A DNA stretch of 64,000 nt from Pedobacter sp. JY14-1 (GCF_029269825.1 NZ_JARJHU010000005.1:1-64000); one strand, 5' to 3'; positions 42,888-51,953 are shown, numbered from the stretch's first letter. The notes: generated by a model from the sequence alone, not told the origin. Numbers and translations: made by a program.

Positions 42888-45401
42888 TCACAAAGCCTTT
42901 ACATTCAGGTTATCAATGGTGGCCAGGCAATCGTAAGATCTAAGGCCTATGGTGCCTGAGCTGAACTCGTTATCCGTTACCGAAATGATGGGCTTGTTCA
43001 TATGCTCAAAATATACACTGATCCTTTCTCCCCTGGCCTCTATCCTGATGTGATAGATCCGCTCTTTACGGAGATCACGGCTGTATTCCTTAAGCAAGGT
43101 CCATTTCCTTGCAGACGCTTTACCCAATTGGATTTTTCCGCTTTCTACATCTATGCCTACATAATAGCCGTTGTAGGCATCAGCTCCCAGGTTTTGTCCG
43201 GACACCCTGAAGATCAGTCCGGCATTACCGCCGGAAGACAGCTTAACAGTTGCTTCATAACTGAGATCGCCGAAATGGACATTGGTGGGAATAGTTTTCA
43301 CACCATGGATACCATAACCCCAGGAACCTTTGTTGGAGGCCGAATGGATGGCACCATCCTTAATAAACCACTGTCCGTAATTGACCCAGTTGTTCAGGGT
43401 GCCGTTGGTGAAATCTTCACGAAATGTTTTCAATGCTGGTTTTGGCGGCCCGATCACCGGAAAATTACTTATCCTGATATTTTCTGATCCATAAGGTGTC
43501 AGGGTCACCTCTTCCACAGGCTGATCGGAAGTTACAGGACCGGACGGCACTTCTTCTGCATGCATCTCATTATCGGATATTTTCCAGAAGGGTAGTCTTT
43601 TAGCCTTTAATTTCAGGGTAACAGGTGTTGTAGCCTGTTCAAACGGGTTCTCCGGCATCGGCTTCTGCTGTACGCTGACAGATTGTGCAGGTTCCCCACG
43701 GTCAATAATCAATGCATAATTCCAGGCTGATGCTGGTCTTACTTCGTAATCAAAAAAGCCTTTGACCGGATGTTCCTTCCGTATGGAATAGTCAGCATCT
43801 ATTTTCAGGCTATAAACAAGGGGGCCACGAGCTACCGTGACGGAATTGTTCAGCTGGCGGGAAAAGATGACCTTCATTGGAAAATTCAGTATGATCTGGT
43901 CACCTTTCTTCCAAGTTCTGCTGAGTACGAAAATACTGCCTTTCTTAACACCTGCTATTCTTGCACTGTTAACCTTAATTTCAGGTGCGGCACACCATTC
44001 AGGTATCCTGAGTTTTAAAGGGAATGCAGCAGGTTGCTCGGGGTTGACACCGATTCTGATCTGTTCTTCAAACGGATAATTAGTTTCTACATTGAGTTTC
44101 ACGGGAACACTGCCCGCAACGACAGCGTTTACCTCTACTGGTGCATAAGCGATGACTGCCAGTCCTTTATCTGGTGTAGCAGCCCAGCTGTTCTTGACAA
44201 AATAGGGCCAGCCCATGTGCATGTTATACCGGCAGCAGCCCATACCGGAATAAGGACTGAGCAGGATACCGCCATCGTAGTCTTCATCGAAGCCGCTGTT
44301 ACCATGCTTGCAGAACAACTGATTGGGTTGGGTATAATACAGGTGTGATCTGATATCCCTGCTGAATTGCGCGGGGAGGACATTAAATGCGATCTTCTCC
44401 AGCCTGTCGCCTGTAGCAGCATCTTGCGTGATCCTGGAGGCAGTCTCCAGGCTTTGCATCCACTCTACGACGGTACAGGTCTCTACCCCCTGGAAGGAAC
44501 TTTTGCCGGAAAGGAACTCGGTACCGGAGGCGATGATACCCGCCAGGCCATGGTCTCTGATCAGGTGATTGATCCCCTTTGCAGTAGCCTGCTGGTACAA
44601 AGGGCTATGGTTCAGTTGCCCGTAAACTACAGGAAATTTGAGTGCCTGGCCTACGCTTACGCTGTGTTTGGTATGAAAATCGTCTCCCTGGTAATAAAAG
44701 GCATTATCGGTATAAATATTTGCCCAGGGATAGGCCTGCTGATCCAGCTTTTGTGCCAGCGCAAGGAGTAACTGGTCTCCGGTCTTATTGTAAAGCCAGA
44801 AAACCAGTTCTATATTGTCTGCCGTCCTTGACTTGCTCCATTCGTAAAGTGGCATTTTGTCGAGGTTTTCCAGTTGGTATCTGAAGTATCGGGTAAAAAA
44901 AGGAATTACTTTTTCGTCTCCGGTCGCCTCATAATAGCTTTGTATTGCATACATCATGGGCATCCTTGGCCACCAGTCCTTCATTTTTTCCGGCCCGAAG
45001 GAGCCATCGGCATGCTGGTTGTCTAGTGTCCAGCGGATCCATTTCAGTGCACGTTCCTTAAGAACGGCATCATCAAGGGTATAGGCTAAGGCGATCAGGC
45101 CCTTCACATAATAAGGCACACGCTCCCAGCCCGATCCCTTACCGCCAAGCCAGTCGGAACCCGGCCCCAGGTTATCTGCTTCAGGATAAAGCGCTTCAGC
45201 ATGGCCGGTTGCGCCGTCACGTTGCAGTTCCAGTTGTTTCAGCAACCAGCCTTTGGCCCGGATGCTGCCCAGCGGCAATTGTACGTTACTGCCGGCAGTC
45301 AGTGGTGCCCGGTTATAGTCATAACTTACCGCATGCTGCTGTGCGCCGGTAAAAAGGAAAGCACCCATTAGCAAACTGGTCAGCAAAGTAATTTTCAGCA
45401 T
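42888..45401 (-). CDS. Secreted GH127-type beta-L-arabinofuranosidase with C-terminal beta-sandwich
   Basis: An 837-residue exported protein. Signal peptide to about residue 20. The DUF1680/GH127 body (about 25-630) has an alpha/alpha barrel with VETCTVVEWMQSLE (acid Glu near 312) and GMGCCRYNMHMGWP (near 388), matching the Cys/Glu zinc site of the family. From about 640 to the end lies a LamG / 3-keto-disaccharide-hydrolase-like jelly-roll (FREDFTNGTLNNW, GLIFRVSG, GYYVGID, GTIGLRS), similar to CBM66 or DUF1080. GH127 members remove beta-L-arabinofuranose; GH146 and related families share the fold. Confidence 0.85.
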   Translation of the reverse strand: MLKITLLTSLLMGAFLFTGAQQHAVSYDYNRAPLTAGSNVQLPLGSIRAKGWLLKQLELQRDGATGHAEALYPEADNLGPGSDWLGGKGSGWERVPYYVKGLIALAYTLDDAVLKERALKWIRWTLDNQHADGSFGPEKMKDWWPRMPMMYAIQSYYEATGDEKVIPFFTRYFRYQLENLDKMPLYEWSKSRTADNIELVFWLYNKTGDQLLLALAQKLDQQAYPWANIYTDNAFYYQGDDFHTKHSVSVGQALKFPVVYGQLNHSPLYQQATAKGINHLIRDHGLAGIIASGTEFLSGKSSFQGVETCTVVEWMQSLETASRITQDAATGDRLEKIAFNVLPAQFSRDIRSHLYYTQPNQLFCKHGNSGFDEDYDGGILLSPYSGMGCCRYNMHMGWPYFVKNSWAATPDKGLAVIAYAPVEVNAVVAGSVPVKLNVETNYPFEEQIRIGVNPEQPAAFPLKLRIPEWCAAPEIKVNSARIAGVKKGSIFVLSRTWKKGDQIILNFPMKVIFSRQLNNSVTVARGPLVYSLKIDADYSIRKEHPVKGFFDYEVRPASAWNYALIIDRGEPAQSVSVQQKPMPENPFEQATTPVTLKLKAKRLPFWKISDNEMHAEEVPSGPVTSDQPVEEVTLTPYGSENIRISNFPVIGPPKPALKTFREDFTNGTLNNWVNYGQWFIKDGAIHSASNKGSWGYGIHGVKTIPTNVHFGDLSYEATVKLSSGGNAGLIFRVSGQNLGADAYNGYYVGIDVESGKIQLGKASARKWTLLKEYSRDLRKERIYHIRIEARGERISVYFEHMNKPIISVTDNEFSSGTIGLRSYDCLATIDNLNVKAL

Positions 45402-45440
45402 TGTATATAGAGGTGTGATCGTGGTTTCACCCCAAATATA

Positions 45441-46823
45441 CTAGAACTCCCCTTCTATTTCCCAACCTTTTCTGTATTTACGCCTTAAATACTGGTCCGC
45501 TTTCGGATAGTTGGGAAACTTCAAACGGGCAGCGTCCCACTCCAGCAGTTGTCCCGGCACTCTGATCGCTACAGTGCCCAACAGGATGGCCTCGGTCATC
45601 GGGCCGGTCTGTGCAAAATGAGATTCCGTTTTTTCTCCACCCAGGCAGGCATCTACAAAGTGATGGTAATGGTTACGGCCTTCAAATTTCCTGATTGTCT
45701 TATCACGGAATTTTTCTTCTGGCAGCAATACGGGTTTTTCTCCGCCATGCGGGATCAGTAATGCACCCTCAGTGCCGACGAGCATCGCACATTCAGCCGG
45801 ATATGCCCCCACCGTATATAGATTTCTTACTTCCTTTGGCGGATAAAACTCGCCGTCGAACCATTCCAGGGTCAGTTTGTCGGAGGCGGTATAGCTGTTA
45901 CCCGGAAAAACCCAGGTGATATGGTCGCCCTGTGGCCAGTTATCCCTGAAACGCTTCGGATCGTTTTTCCAGGATTGCTGCACTTCTGCTTTTACCGACA
46001 ATGGTGACTTGAGTCCAAGCCCTTTCCATACGGCATCGAAGATATGACAACCGATGTCTCCCGACCAGCCGGTACCAAAATCCTGCCATGCCCTCCAGGT
46101 TGCCGGATGATAGATCGTCGGCGCATAAGGCCGCAAAGGTGCGGATCCTGTCCAGAGCTCCCAGTTCAGGTTTGCAGGTGGTTCCGCTGGTGTTTCCGGA
46201 CGCGGGCCTTGCAGACGGATGGACTCTATCCCCGGACGGTTAGAACACAGATAGATATGTTTTATTTTTCCGATCACTCCGTCCTTGAGGAGTTGTACAC
46301 CCGTACGGTCGCAGGAACTGGAGGCAATCTGTGTACCCAGTTGTGTAACGACCCCTGCTTTTACAGCTGCCCTGGTCAGCGACCTGACTTCGGCGACGTC
46401 ATGACAAAGTGGTTTTTGACAATAGACATGCTTGCCTGCCCTGATCGCACGGTAAGCTGCTGAAAAATGCGTATGATCGGGTACAGATACATTGACCGAA
46501 TCGATGGCAGCCGCTTCCTTTTTCAGCATTTCGCGCCAGTCGGAATAGGTCCTGACACCAGGCAGGCCTTCTGCCGCTCTTTTCAGCGCATCACTGTCCA
46601 CATCACAGATGGCTACGATCTCTACATTCGGGTGTGCTTTGAAATTGCTTAAGTCATAGGCTCCCATCCCTCCTACACCTATACAGGCATGCCGGAGCTT
46701 CCCTGCCTTTGTCTGTCCCTTGGCCAGGGAATGCATGAATATTGACGGAGTAATGGCAGCTACAGCGGCCGATTGCAGAAATTTTCTGCGGGAAACTTCT
46801 TTTTTCTGATTGTCCATAATCAT
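45441..46823 (-). CDS. Tat-exported Gfo/Idh/MocA family oxidoreductase
   Basis: A 460-residue NAD(P)-type dehydrogenase of the glucose-fructose oxidoreductase family. A twin-arginine signal SRRKFLQSAAVAA (about 10-25) implies export already folded with its cofactor. The Rossmann domain follows (IGVGGMGAYDLSNF near 48-60) with YCQKPLCHDV at the usual EKP position. The C-terminal alpha/beta substrate domain runs to about 430. It heads the - strand glycan block, 39 bases before the GH127 gene. Related exported enzymes oxidise or reduce C3 of glycosides with tightly bound NAD. Two ATGs (46823, 46817) are equally possible starts. Confidence 0.87.
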   Translation of the reverse strand: MIMDNQKKEVSRRKFLQSAAVAAITPSIFMHSLAKGQTKAGKLRHACIGVGGMGAYDLSNFKAHPNVEIVAICDVDSDALKRAAEGLPGVRTYSDWREMLKKEAAAIDSVNVSVPDHTHFSAAYRAIRAGKHVYCQKPLCHDVAEVRSLTRAAVKAGVVTQLGTQIASSSCDRTGVQLLKDGVIGKIKHIYLCSNRPGIESIRLQGPRPETPAEPPANLNWELWTGSAPLRPYAPTIYHPATWRAWQDFGTGWSGDIGCHIFDAVWKGLGLKSPLSVKAEVQQSWKNDPKRFRDNWPQGDHITWVFPGNSYTASDKLTLEWFDGEFYPPKEVRNLYTVGAYPAECAMLVGTEGALLIPHGGEKPVLLPEEKFRDKTIRKFEGRNHYHHFVDACLGGEKTESHFAQTGPMTEAILLGTVAIRVPGQLLEWDAARLKFPNYPKADQYLRRKYRKGWEIEGEF

Positions 46824-46887
46824 TCAGGGTTTAATTTGGCATTTGGTTGTCAAGCCATTAGGTTTATTTCAAATATAACGAATTGCG

Positions 46888-46903
46888 TCTTGTATATACA
46901 AGA
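46888..46903. promoter_or_regulatory. Perfect 16-bp palindrome between the glycan block and satD
   Basis: TCTTGTATATACAAGA is a perfect palindrome. Its core GTATATAC fits the GTnTAnAC pattern of HutC-type GntR regulators. It lies 64 bases before the Gfo/Idh/MocA gene that heads the glycan block and 118 bases before satD. No GntR gene is in the window. Confidence 0.5.
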
Positions 46904-46919
46904 AGAACAGCAAATAAAA

Positions 46920-46997
46920 TATAGAACGTTTAGTCTATAAAATTAAAGTATAGAACATTTAATCTATAATTTGAATTTATAGAGCTTTTAGCCTATA
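46920..46997. repeat. Three 20-bp operator-like repeats at exact 29-bp spacing
   Basis: Copies start at 46920, 46949 and 46978. Each has the form TATAGA-8-TCTATA (third copy CCTATA), with inner bases ACGTTTAG, ACATTTAA and GCTTTTAG. The arms are inverted repeats and the units are direct repeats with a period of exactly 29 bases. They end 24 bases before satD, so they are probably an operator array for it, perhaps bound by the HTH domain of SatD itself. Confidence 0.72.
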
Positions 46998-47021
46998 TTA
47001 GTAAAAGTTAAATGCAAAACA

Positions 47022-47654
47022 ATGAGCAATAAGGCAGTCATTACAGGAGACATTATCAATTTTACAGGCATGCCCCCTGCAGGGAGACAAAGCCTGACAG
47101 CGCAGGCAAAGAAATTGTTCGATTCTTGGCTCAAGGTCGGCTCGCATGCAGAAATCTTCAGGGGAGACAGTTTCCAGTTGCTGCTGGACGATCCCGAGCA
47201 GGCAGTACCCAGGAGCATACAGCTTATTTGCTGGTTCATGAGCTACCCTGTGGGTAAAGACGATGTTCAGTTAGGATCCAGAATATCGGTCGGCATTGGT
47301 GAAGTAGCCTATGAAGGCAAAAACGTACTAAGCTCGGACGGGGTAGCGTTCCATCTTTCAGGAAGGCATTTTGACACGATGAAAACAGGTGAATTCCTGA
47401 TCGTACATACTGGAGATGAAAAAAAAGACAAAGCGATCGAAACTATACTTATCTTCATCAATAAATACATTGCCAGCTGGACCAGGGCGCAGGCAGAAGT
47501 GATCTTCCAGGCGCTGGACGGAAAGACGCAGCAGGAAATCGCGGCACATCTTTCCTTATCACAGCCTTCTGTAAACAGCAGGCTGAAATCGGCAGGCTGG
47601 AAGGAACTGGAACCCGCGGTAAGGTATATCGGCTCGCTGGTAAAGAATCAATAA
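47022..47654 (+). CDS. satD: SatD family protein with C-terminal helix-turn-helix
   Basis: A 210-residue protein of the SatD family, named from the Streptococcus mutans sat operon; the molecular role is unknown. The N-terminal part (about 3-140; AVITGDIINF, AEIFRGDSFQLLL, RISVGIGEV) resembles a nucleotide-cyclase-like ferredoxin fold. The C-terminal part (about 158-200; GKTQQEIAAHLSLSQPSVNS) is a sigma-region-4-type helix-turn-helix. The combination suggests a one-component sensor-regulator. Three operator-like repeats lie directly upstream. It is followed by a DUF3307 membrane protein 11 bases later, a pairing common in Bacteroidota. Confidence 0.85.
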   Translation: MSNKAVITGDIINFTGMPPAGRQSLTAQAKKLFDSWLKVGSHAEIFRGDSFQLLLDDPEQAVPRSIQLICWFMSYPVGKDDVQLGSRISVGIGEVAYEGKNVLSSDGVAFHLSGRHFDTMKTGEFLIVHTGDEKKDKAIETILIFINKYIASWTRAQAEVIFQALDGKTQQEIAAHLSLSQPSVNSRLKSAGWKELEPAVRYIGSLVKNQ

Positions 47655-47665
47655 ATCTGTAAAAA

Positions 47666-48466
47666 ATGGAAGTAAACTTACTGTTAAGGCTCATCGTCGC
47701 TCACCTGCTTACCGACTTTGTACTACAACCAAAAAGCTGGGTAAGAGACCGGGAAGCGCGTCAGGGGAAATCAGTTAAACTATACCTGCATGTCACACTA
47801 ACCACATTGATAGCTTACCTGTTTTCGGGTTTGTACGACAATTGGGTGATCCCAGTAGTAATCTTCGTTAGTCATCTGCTCATTGATTACCTGAAATCAA
47901 AAACAAGCAAAGATAATTTCGGCTATTTCATCACAGACCAAACGGCACACCTTGCGGTGATCGTGATACTATGGGCTACACTGGAGCATAACCTCGAAAA
48001 TCTCTGCAATATGGGAAGCCTTTTATTCGGGAGCCAAAAGTTCTGGGCCATTACCGCAGGATACGTATTTGTGAGCTGGCCTTTAGGTATCATCATTGGC
48101 AAAGCCACACAGAAATGGCGAGACCAGATTGCGGCTGAAAGACAAAAGACAACTAAAGACAGCAATTACGGGCCCCAAGCTGAAGACGAGGGTTGGAAAA
48201 CAAATACCCGGTATGAAGAACAGGAACTCGGGCTTGCCAGCGCCGGAAAATGGATCGGTATCTGCGAACGTGTACTGATCCTCACTTTTGTGATCATGCA
48301 GCAATATACGGCGATAGGTTTCCTCATGACAGCCAAATCCATACTCAGATTCAGTGAAAAGGAGACCAATACCCAACTGAAGACGGAATATATCCTGGTA
48401 GGCACACTGGTCAGTTTTGCTTCTTCTGCAATGATCGGGGTGCTGATGAACGTTTTTCTGAAATAA
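47666..48466 (+). CDS. DUF3307 family membrane protein
   Basis: A 266-residue integral membrane protein of unknown function. The conserved family start LLRLIVAHLLTDFVLQPKSWV is split here between residues 5 and 25. About five or six hydrophobic segments are visible (near 5-20, 42-58, 62-78, 95-112, 130-150 and 240-262), and a charged cytoplasmic loop (about 155-205) lies between them. It is in an operon with satD and likely responds to the same signal. DUF3307 proteins often accompany SatD. No enzymatic motif is recognised. Confidence 0.83.
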   Translation: MEVNLLLRLIVAHLLTDFVLQPKSWVRDREARQGKSVKLYLHVTLTTLIAYLFSGLYDNWVIPVVIFVSHLLIDYLKSKTSKDNFGYFITDQTAHLAVIVILWATLEHNLENLCNMGSLLFGSQKFWAITAGYVFVSWPLGIIIGKATQKWRDQIAAERQKTTKDSNYGPQAEDEGWKTNTRYEEQELGLASAGKWIGICERVLILTFVIMQQYTAIGFLMTAKSILRFSEKETNTQLKTEYILVGTLVSFASSAMIGVLMNVFLK

Positions 48467-48483
48467 GACTAAAACCAGAAATC

Positions 48484-49842
48484 TTACATCAGGTTGCCAT
48501 TATCGGTCATAAATACCCTTGTACTTTCGGTATACTCCTTCCCGTTTGCGTCCAGGTATTTAAGATCCACATAAAAGGCCCGGTAACCAGAAACCGGATA
48601 AGGCTGTACGACACTTATTTTTGACTTGTGGCTAATCCCCAGGCTCCTGAATTCCCATTTGTCGTTCCTGAAATCCTGGTCCGGAGAATCGGCATGCCAG
48701 ACAATCACATCAACAAGTTTATCCGCGGTAGCCTGAACGTTCACCTCAATCCCTTTTTTACCCTCCATAACTTTCCATGAACAGAGTGGATAAGGCTGCT
48801 TTTTCAGGGTAAAGCCAAAAAATGCGCTCAATGTAGTCATGGCCTCCGCGCCATTACCAAGACTATGACCCACATTAGGCACATAATGCAACAGGTTCTG
48901 TCCAGGTATGCTATCGTAATAGTTTTTTACATTGTCTATAGGCCAGTACTCATCGTTAGTGCCCATTACCAACATTTTAGGCATGGTCAACACCTTGCGG
49001 TAGGCATAAGGATCGATCATGGTGGCCAGGTCATTAATAGCCCCCTTGCTCATGTCCTGTACAAGCCCAAGCTTCACATAATCTTCAATCTGCACACTGT
49101 AGTCCTTCCATACCTTTATCTGGTAATTCATGCTTACGGGGATGTTCAGCATATCAATTACCATCGGCGCAATAGCCGCCACACGCTTGTCGCTGGCACC
49201 CGTAAGCCAGGTAGTCCACCCACGCTTAGATGCGCCTGAAACAACAAACCTGTTGATGTCCTGCTTCAGCTCCTTCTTGCTAAATTCCTGGACTGCATCC
49301 ATCGCCCGGATTGCGGATTTAACCATCGGAAACAATAACGGCCAGCTGTAGTCTCCGTCCTTTTTGAAATTGTGCAGGGTATAAGAAATCAGCGCATCTT
49401 CGGTAAGACCGTTATAAAGCGGTTGGTTCGGGGTCTGTTTTAAAAAGGCAACCACTGCATGGTTACCTTCAGCGATAGCAGAGAGGCTGGAAGTGAGCCC
49501 ATCAGCGTTCGATGTCCAGTTGGGCATGCCTTCAGAACTAATGCTTCCACCAGTAATAAACAACAACGCACCATCAGATTTTACCTCGGCAGGTACAAGG
49601 ACAGTAAGTTGATGTGTCCATTTGTGCTCCCGCCATTGCTGAGAGATCAACAGGAAATCGTATGCCCTAACCGAACCTACAGGGTAGGTCTTCTTAATCG
49701 TCCAGCTATAGCTTGAATCGTTATTGCTGAGATAATGGTTCAATGCAGTAGCAGGGGTTATCTCTTCCTGTGCCAGCAAAGGCCTTCCTGATAACAAAAG
49801 AAACAGGAAAGCCGTGGCCGTAATTATTTTTTTTATGATCAT
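48484..49842 (-). CDS. PhoPQ-activated pathogenicity-related (PqaA-like) alpha/beta hydrolase
   Basis: A 452-residue exported protein of the PhoPQ_related (PqaA) family. Signal peptide to about residue 25 (ending LLAQ). Alpha/beta-hydrolase fold: nucleophile elbow SGASKRGWTTW (Ser near 204), LLFITGGS near the oxyanion strand, DEYWPIDN and GHSLGNG with the likely Asp and His. In Salmonella the founder is PhoP/Q-regulated; the substrate is unknown. The adjoining gene upstream encodes a second secreted alpha/beta hydrolase 8 bases away, so they form one unit. It converges with the DUF3307 gene (17-base gap). Confidence 0.85.
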   Translation of the reverse strand: MIIKKIITATAFLFLLLSGRPLLAQEEITPATALNHYLSNNDSSYSWTIKKTYPVGSVRAYDFLLISQQWREHKWTHQLTVLVPAEVKSDGALLFITGGSISSEGMPNWTSNADGLTSSLSAIAEGNHAVVAFLKQTPNQPLYNGLTEDALISYTLHNFKKDGDYSWPLLFPMVKSAIRAMDAVQEFSKKELKQDINRFVVSGASKRGWTTWLTGASDKRVAAIAPMVIDMLNIPVSMNYQIKVWKDYSVQIEDYVKLGLVQDMSKGAINDLATMIDPYAYRKVLTMPKMLVMGTNDEYWPIDNVKNYYDSIPGQNLLHYVPNVGHSLGNGAEAMTTLSAFFGFTLKKQPYPLCSWKVMEGKKGIEVNVQATADKLVDVIVWHADSPDQDFRNDKWEFRSLGISHKSKISVVQPYPVSGYRAFYVDLKYLDANGKEYTESTRVFMTDNGNLM

Positions 49843-49850
49843 ATCTGGTT

Positions 49851-50777
49851 TTATTTAAAATTGATTCCTTTCAGCCAAAACAGGCACCTGCCAAACCATT
49901 CTTCAAAAGCAGGATATTTAAGAAAACCATGTTCTCCCTTTGAATAAATATGTAGTTCTGCTGGGACTTTATGTTGCTTTAATGCCTGATAAAAAACTTC
50001 TGCATTGGCCACAGGCACTATGGTATCGTCTGCTGCATGAATTATGAATGCGGGCGGCGTATTGTCCGTTACATGAAACTCGTTAGAGAAATTACGGACG
50101 AGTTCCTTTTCCTGCACAGAGTTTGGCGGAAGGACACCCAAAAGATTGTTCCTAGATCCCTGATGCCCGATGCTGTCTGTAAAACTGATCACTGGATACA
50201 TAAGGATCAGAAAATCAGGTCTGAGACTAATATGGTCAGGGTTACTGATGACTGCTTTTTCAAAATGAGTGGCCGCGGTAGCTGCCAGATGACCTCCTGC
50301 AGAGAACCCCATCACACCTATTTTTTCCGGATTTATACCCCATTTACGAGCGTTCTGCCGCACAAGTAATATTGCCTGTTGTACATCCTGCAAAGGGCCG
50401 ACAGACCGCTCTTTCATGATCCTGTCAGATGGAAGCCGGTATTTAAGTACGAACGCCGTAATTCCGGCACGATTAAAGGCACGCGCCACATCAGTTCCCT
50501 CGCGTTTGGTAAGCAAAAGGTGATAACCACCCCCCGGACAGATGATCACCGCCTGTCCGGTCGCCGCTTCCTTTTCAGGAAGAAAAACCTGTAAAGTGGG
50601 TTGTGTCACCATTCTGGCCAATGAATCCACATCTTTATCAAACCAGACTTCTTCCTTGTCTTTAACCGGCTTGGCGCCAGGTACGCCATTAGCATAAAGT
50701 CGTATCACCTGGGAAAAGGACGGGGCATATAAAAGAAGCAGCAGATAACTTAATAAAAAATGTTTTAGCTTTCGCAT
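49851..50777 (-). CDS. Secreted alpha/beta hydrolase, BD-FAE/acetylesterase type
   Basis: A 308-residue exported esterase-like enzyme. Signal peptide to about residue 22. The oxyanion region is CPGGGYHLLLTKREG, the nucleophile elbow is MGFSAGGHLAA (Ser near 160), and the late Asp and His lie in HAADDTIVP and KGEHGF. This arrangement is found in carbohydrate esterases that deacetylate xylan or remove ferulate. In this genome's glycan-rich context deacetylation of a polysaccharide is plausible. It is transcribed together with the PqaA-like gene. Confidence 0.86.
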   Translation of the reverse strand: MRKLKHFLLSYLLLLLYAPSFSQVIRLYANGVPGAKPVKDKEEVWFDKDVDSLARMVTQPTLQVFLPEKEAATGQAVIICPGGGYHLLLTKREGTDVARAFNRAGITAFVLKYRLPSDRIMKERSVGPLQDVQQAILLVRQNARKWGINPEKIGVMGFSAGGHLAATAATHFEKAVISNPDHISLRPDFLILMYPVISFTDSIGHQGSRNNLLGVLPPNSVQEKELVRNFSNEFHVTDNTPPAFIIHAADDTIVPVANAEVFYQALKQHKVPAELHIYSKGEHGFLKYPAFEEWFGRCLFWLKGINFK

Positions 50778-50819
50778 ATGCGTAAGATAAGAACATTTCG
50801 GAGGAAAAATACAAAAGGA

Positions 50820-51953
50820 TCAGTCCTTTTCCTTTGTCTTTTCTATTCCCGGCTTAGTATCCACCGGTACTTTCTTCCTGAAAACAGGAAATTTCATCGG
50901 GCTACCTGTAGGACGTTCATCTCCAAGAAGTACGCCCCATTGTTTGAAAGTATCCGTACGGTCAAAAATTACCTTTAGCACTGCGATCATCGGCAGAGAA
51001 AGAAACATACCTGATATGCCGGCGATACTTCCGCCAACGATTACGCCAAGAATGGCAAACAGTGCATTGATCTTTACCTTGGAGCCTACAATCCTCGGCA
51101 TTAATATGTTGTTATCCAGGAACTGTACAAAGGCAATGACCAGAAGTACGGTAATGACTGGACCGAGTTCTGTAGATGAAGTCAGCGTGAGCAGGACACC
51201 AATGATATTACCTATCAACGCACCTACATAAGGGATAAGGTTGAGGATCGCAAAGATTACCCCTATAAGCAGCGCATGCTTAATACCAAAAGCCATCAGG
51301 ATGCCTCCCAGCAAAATCGTCATATAGGTAACCTGGATCAGCAATCCCACAAGATAGTTCTTAATGATGGACTCCGTTTCATAGATCGCATCCTTTACCC
51401 TTGGGTGATGATCTGGCTTAAACCACATGAAGATGAACCTGAGCAGGATATCCTTATAAAAAAGCATCAGATAAATATAAATAGGCAGAAGACCTACAAA
51501 GACAAATACCGAACTCAGCGTTACTGCGGCACCACTGGCGGCCTGACCTGCCATTCCCAACAGGTCATTGCTCTTCTCATTGATGAACTTCACCTGTTCT
51601 TTGGTAGAGATATGACTGATCTTACTGAACCAGTCGCTAAGGGCATTCAGATGGATACTTACATTGTGCTTGATCTGCGGAAAATCATTGACCAGGGAGG
51701 CGACCTGAGCTGAAAAGAACCAGATAATCAGCCCCAGAAATATGGCAACCAGTAAAATCGGTATAATAATGGCTGCAGCTTCAGGAAATTTGTGCTTTCT
51801 GAGGAACCGGAATACCGGCAGCAGCATAAGACTGATAAAAAAAGCCATTAAAACCGGCATGATGATGTCATGCCCGATCACCAGAACGGCAACGACAAGA
51901 AAGAGACCGAGAAGTTCTATCGACCTCCTCACGGTAAGCGGCATATTGGTCAT
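50820..51953 (-). CDS. AI-2E family transporter (PerM/YdiK-like)
   Basis: A 377-residue inner-membrane protein with about eight hydrophobic segments and a large periplasmic/cytosolic loop (about 90-150; FFSAQVASLVNDFPQIK). The conserved C-terminal family region is LIPYVGALIGNIIGV followed by FLDNNILMPRIVGSKVKIN. Members of the family act as permeases or ion antiporters; quorum-signal export is shown for only a few. The tail after residue 340 is basic. Divergent from mnmE (90-base gap) and not evidently linked to the neighbours. Confidence 0.9.
   Translation of the reverse strand: MTNMPLTVRRSIELLGLFLVVAVLVIGHDIIMPVLMAFFISLMLLPVFRFLRKHKFPEAAAIIIPILLVAIFLGLIIWFFSAQVASLVNDFPQIKHNVSIHLNALSDWFSKISHISTKEQVKFINEKSNDLLGMAGQAASGAAVTLSSVFVFVGLLPIYIYLMLFYKDILLRFIFMWFKPDHHPRVKDAIYETESIIKNYLVGLLIQVTYMTILLGGILMAFGIKHALLIGVIFAILNLIPYVGALIGNIIGVLLTLTSSTELGPVITVLLVIAFVQFLDNNILMPRIVGSKVKINALFAILGVIVGGSIAGISGMFLSLPMIAVLKVIFDRTDTFKQWGVLLGDERPTGSPMKFPVFRKKVPVDTKPGIEKTKEKD

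Noticed and set aside
46875..46887. ATAACGAATTGCG resembling the LacI-type 16-mer.
   Set aside because: It needs a one-base insertion to align with AGCGATAACGATTGCG and lacks the left half-site, so I do not call it an operator.
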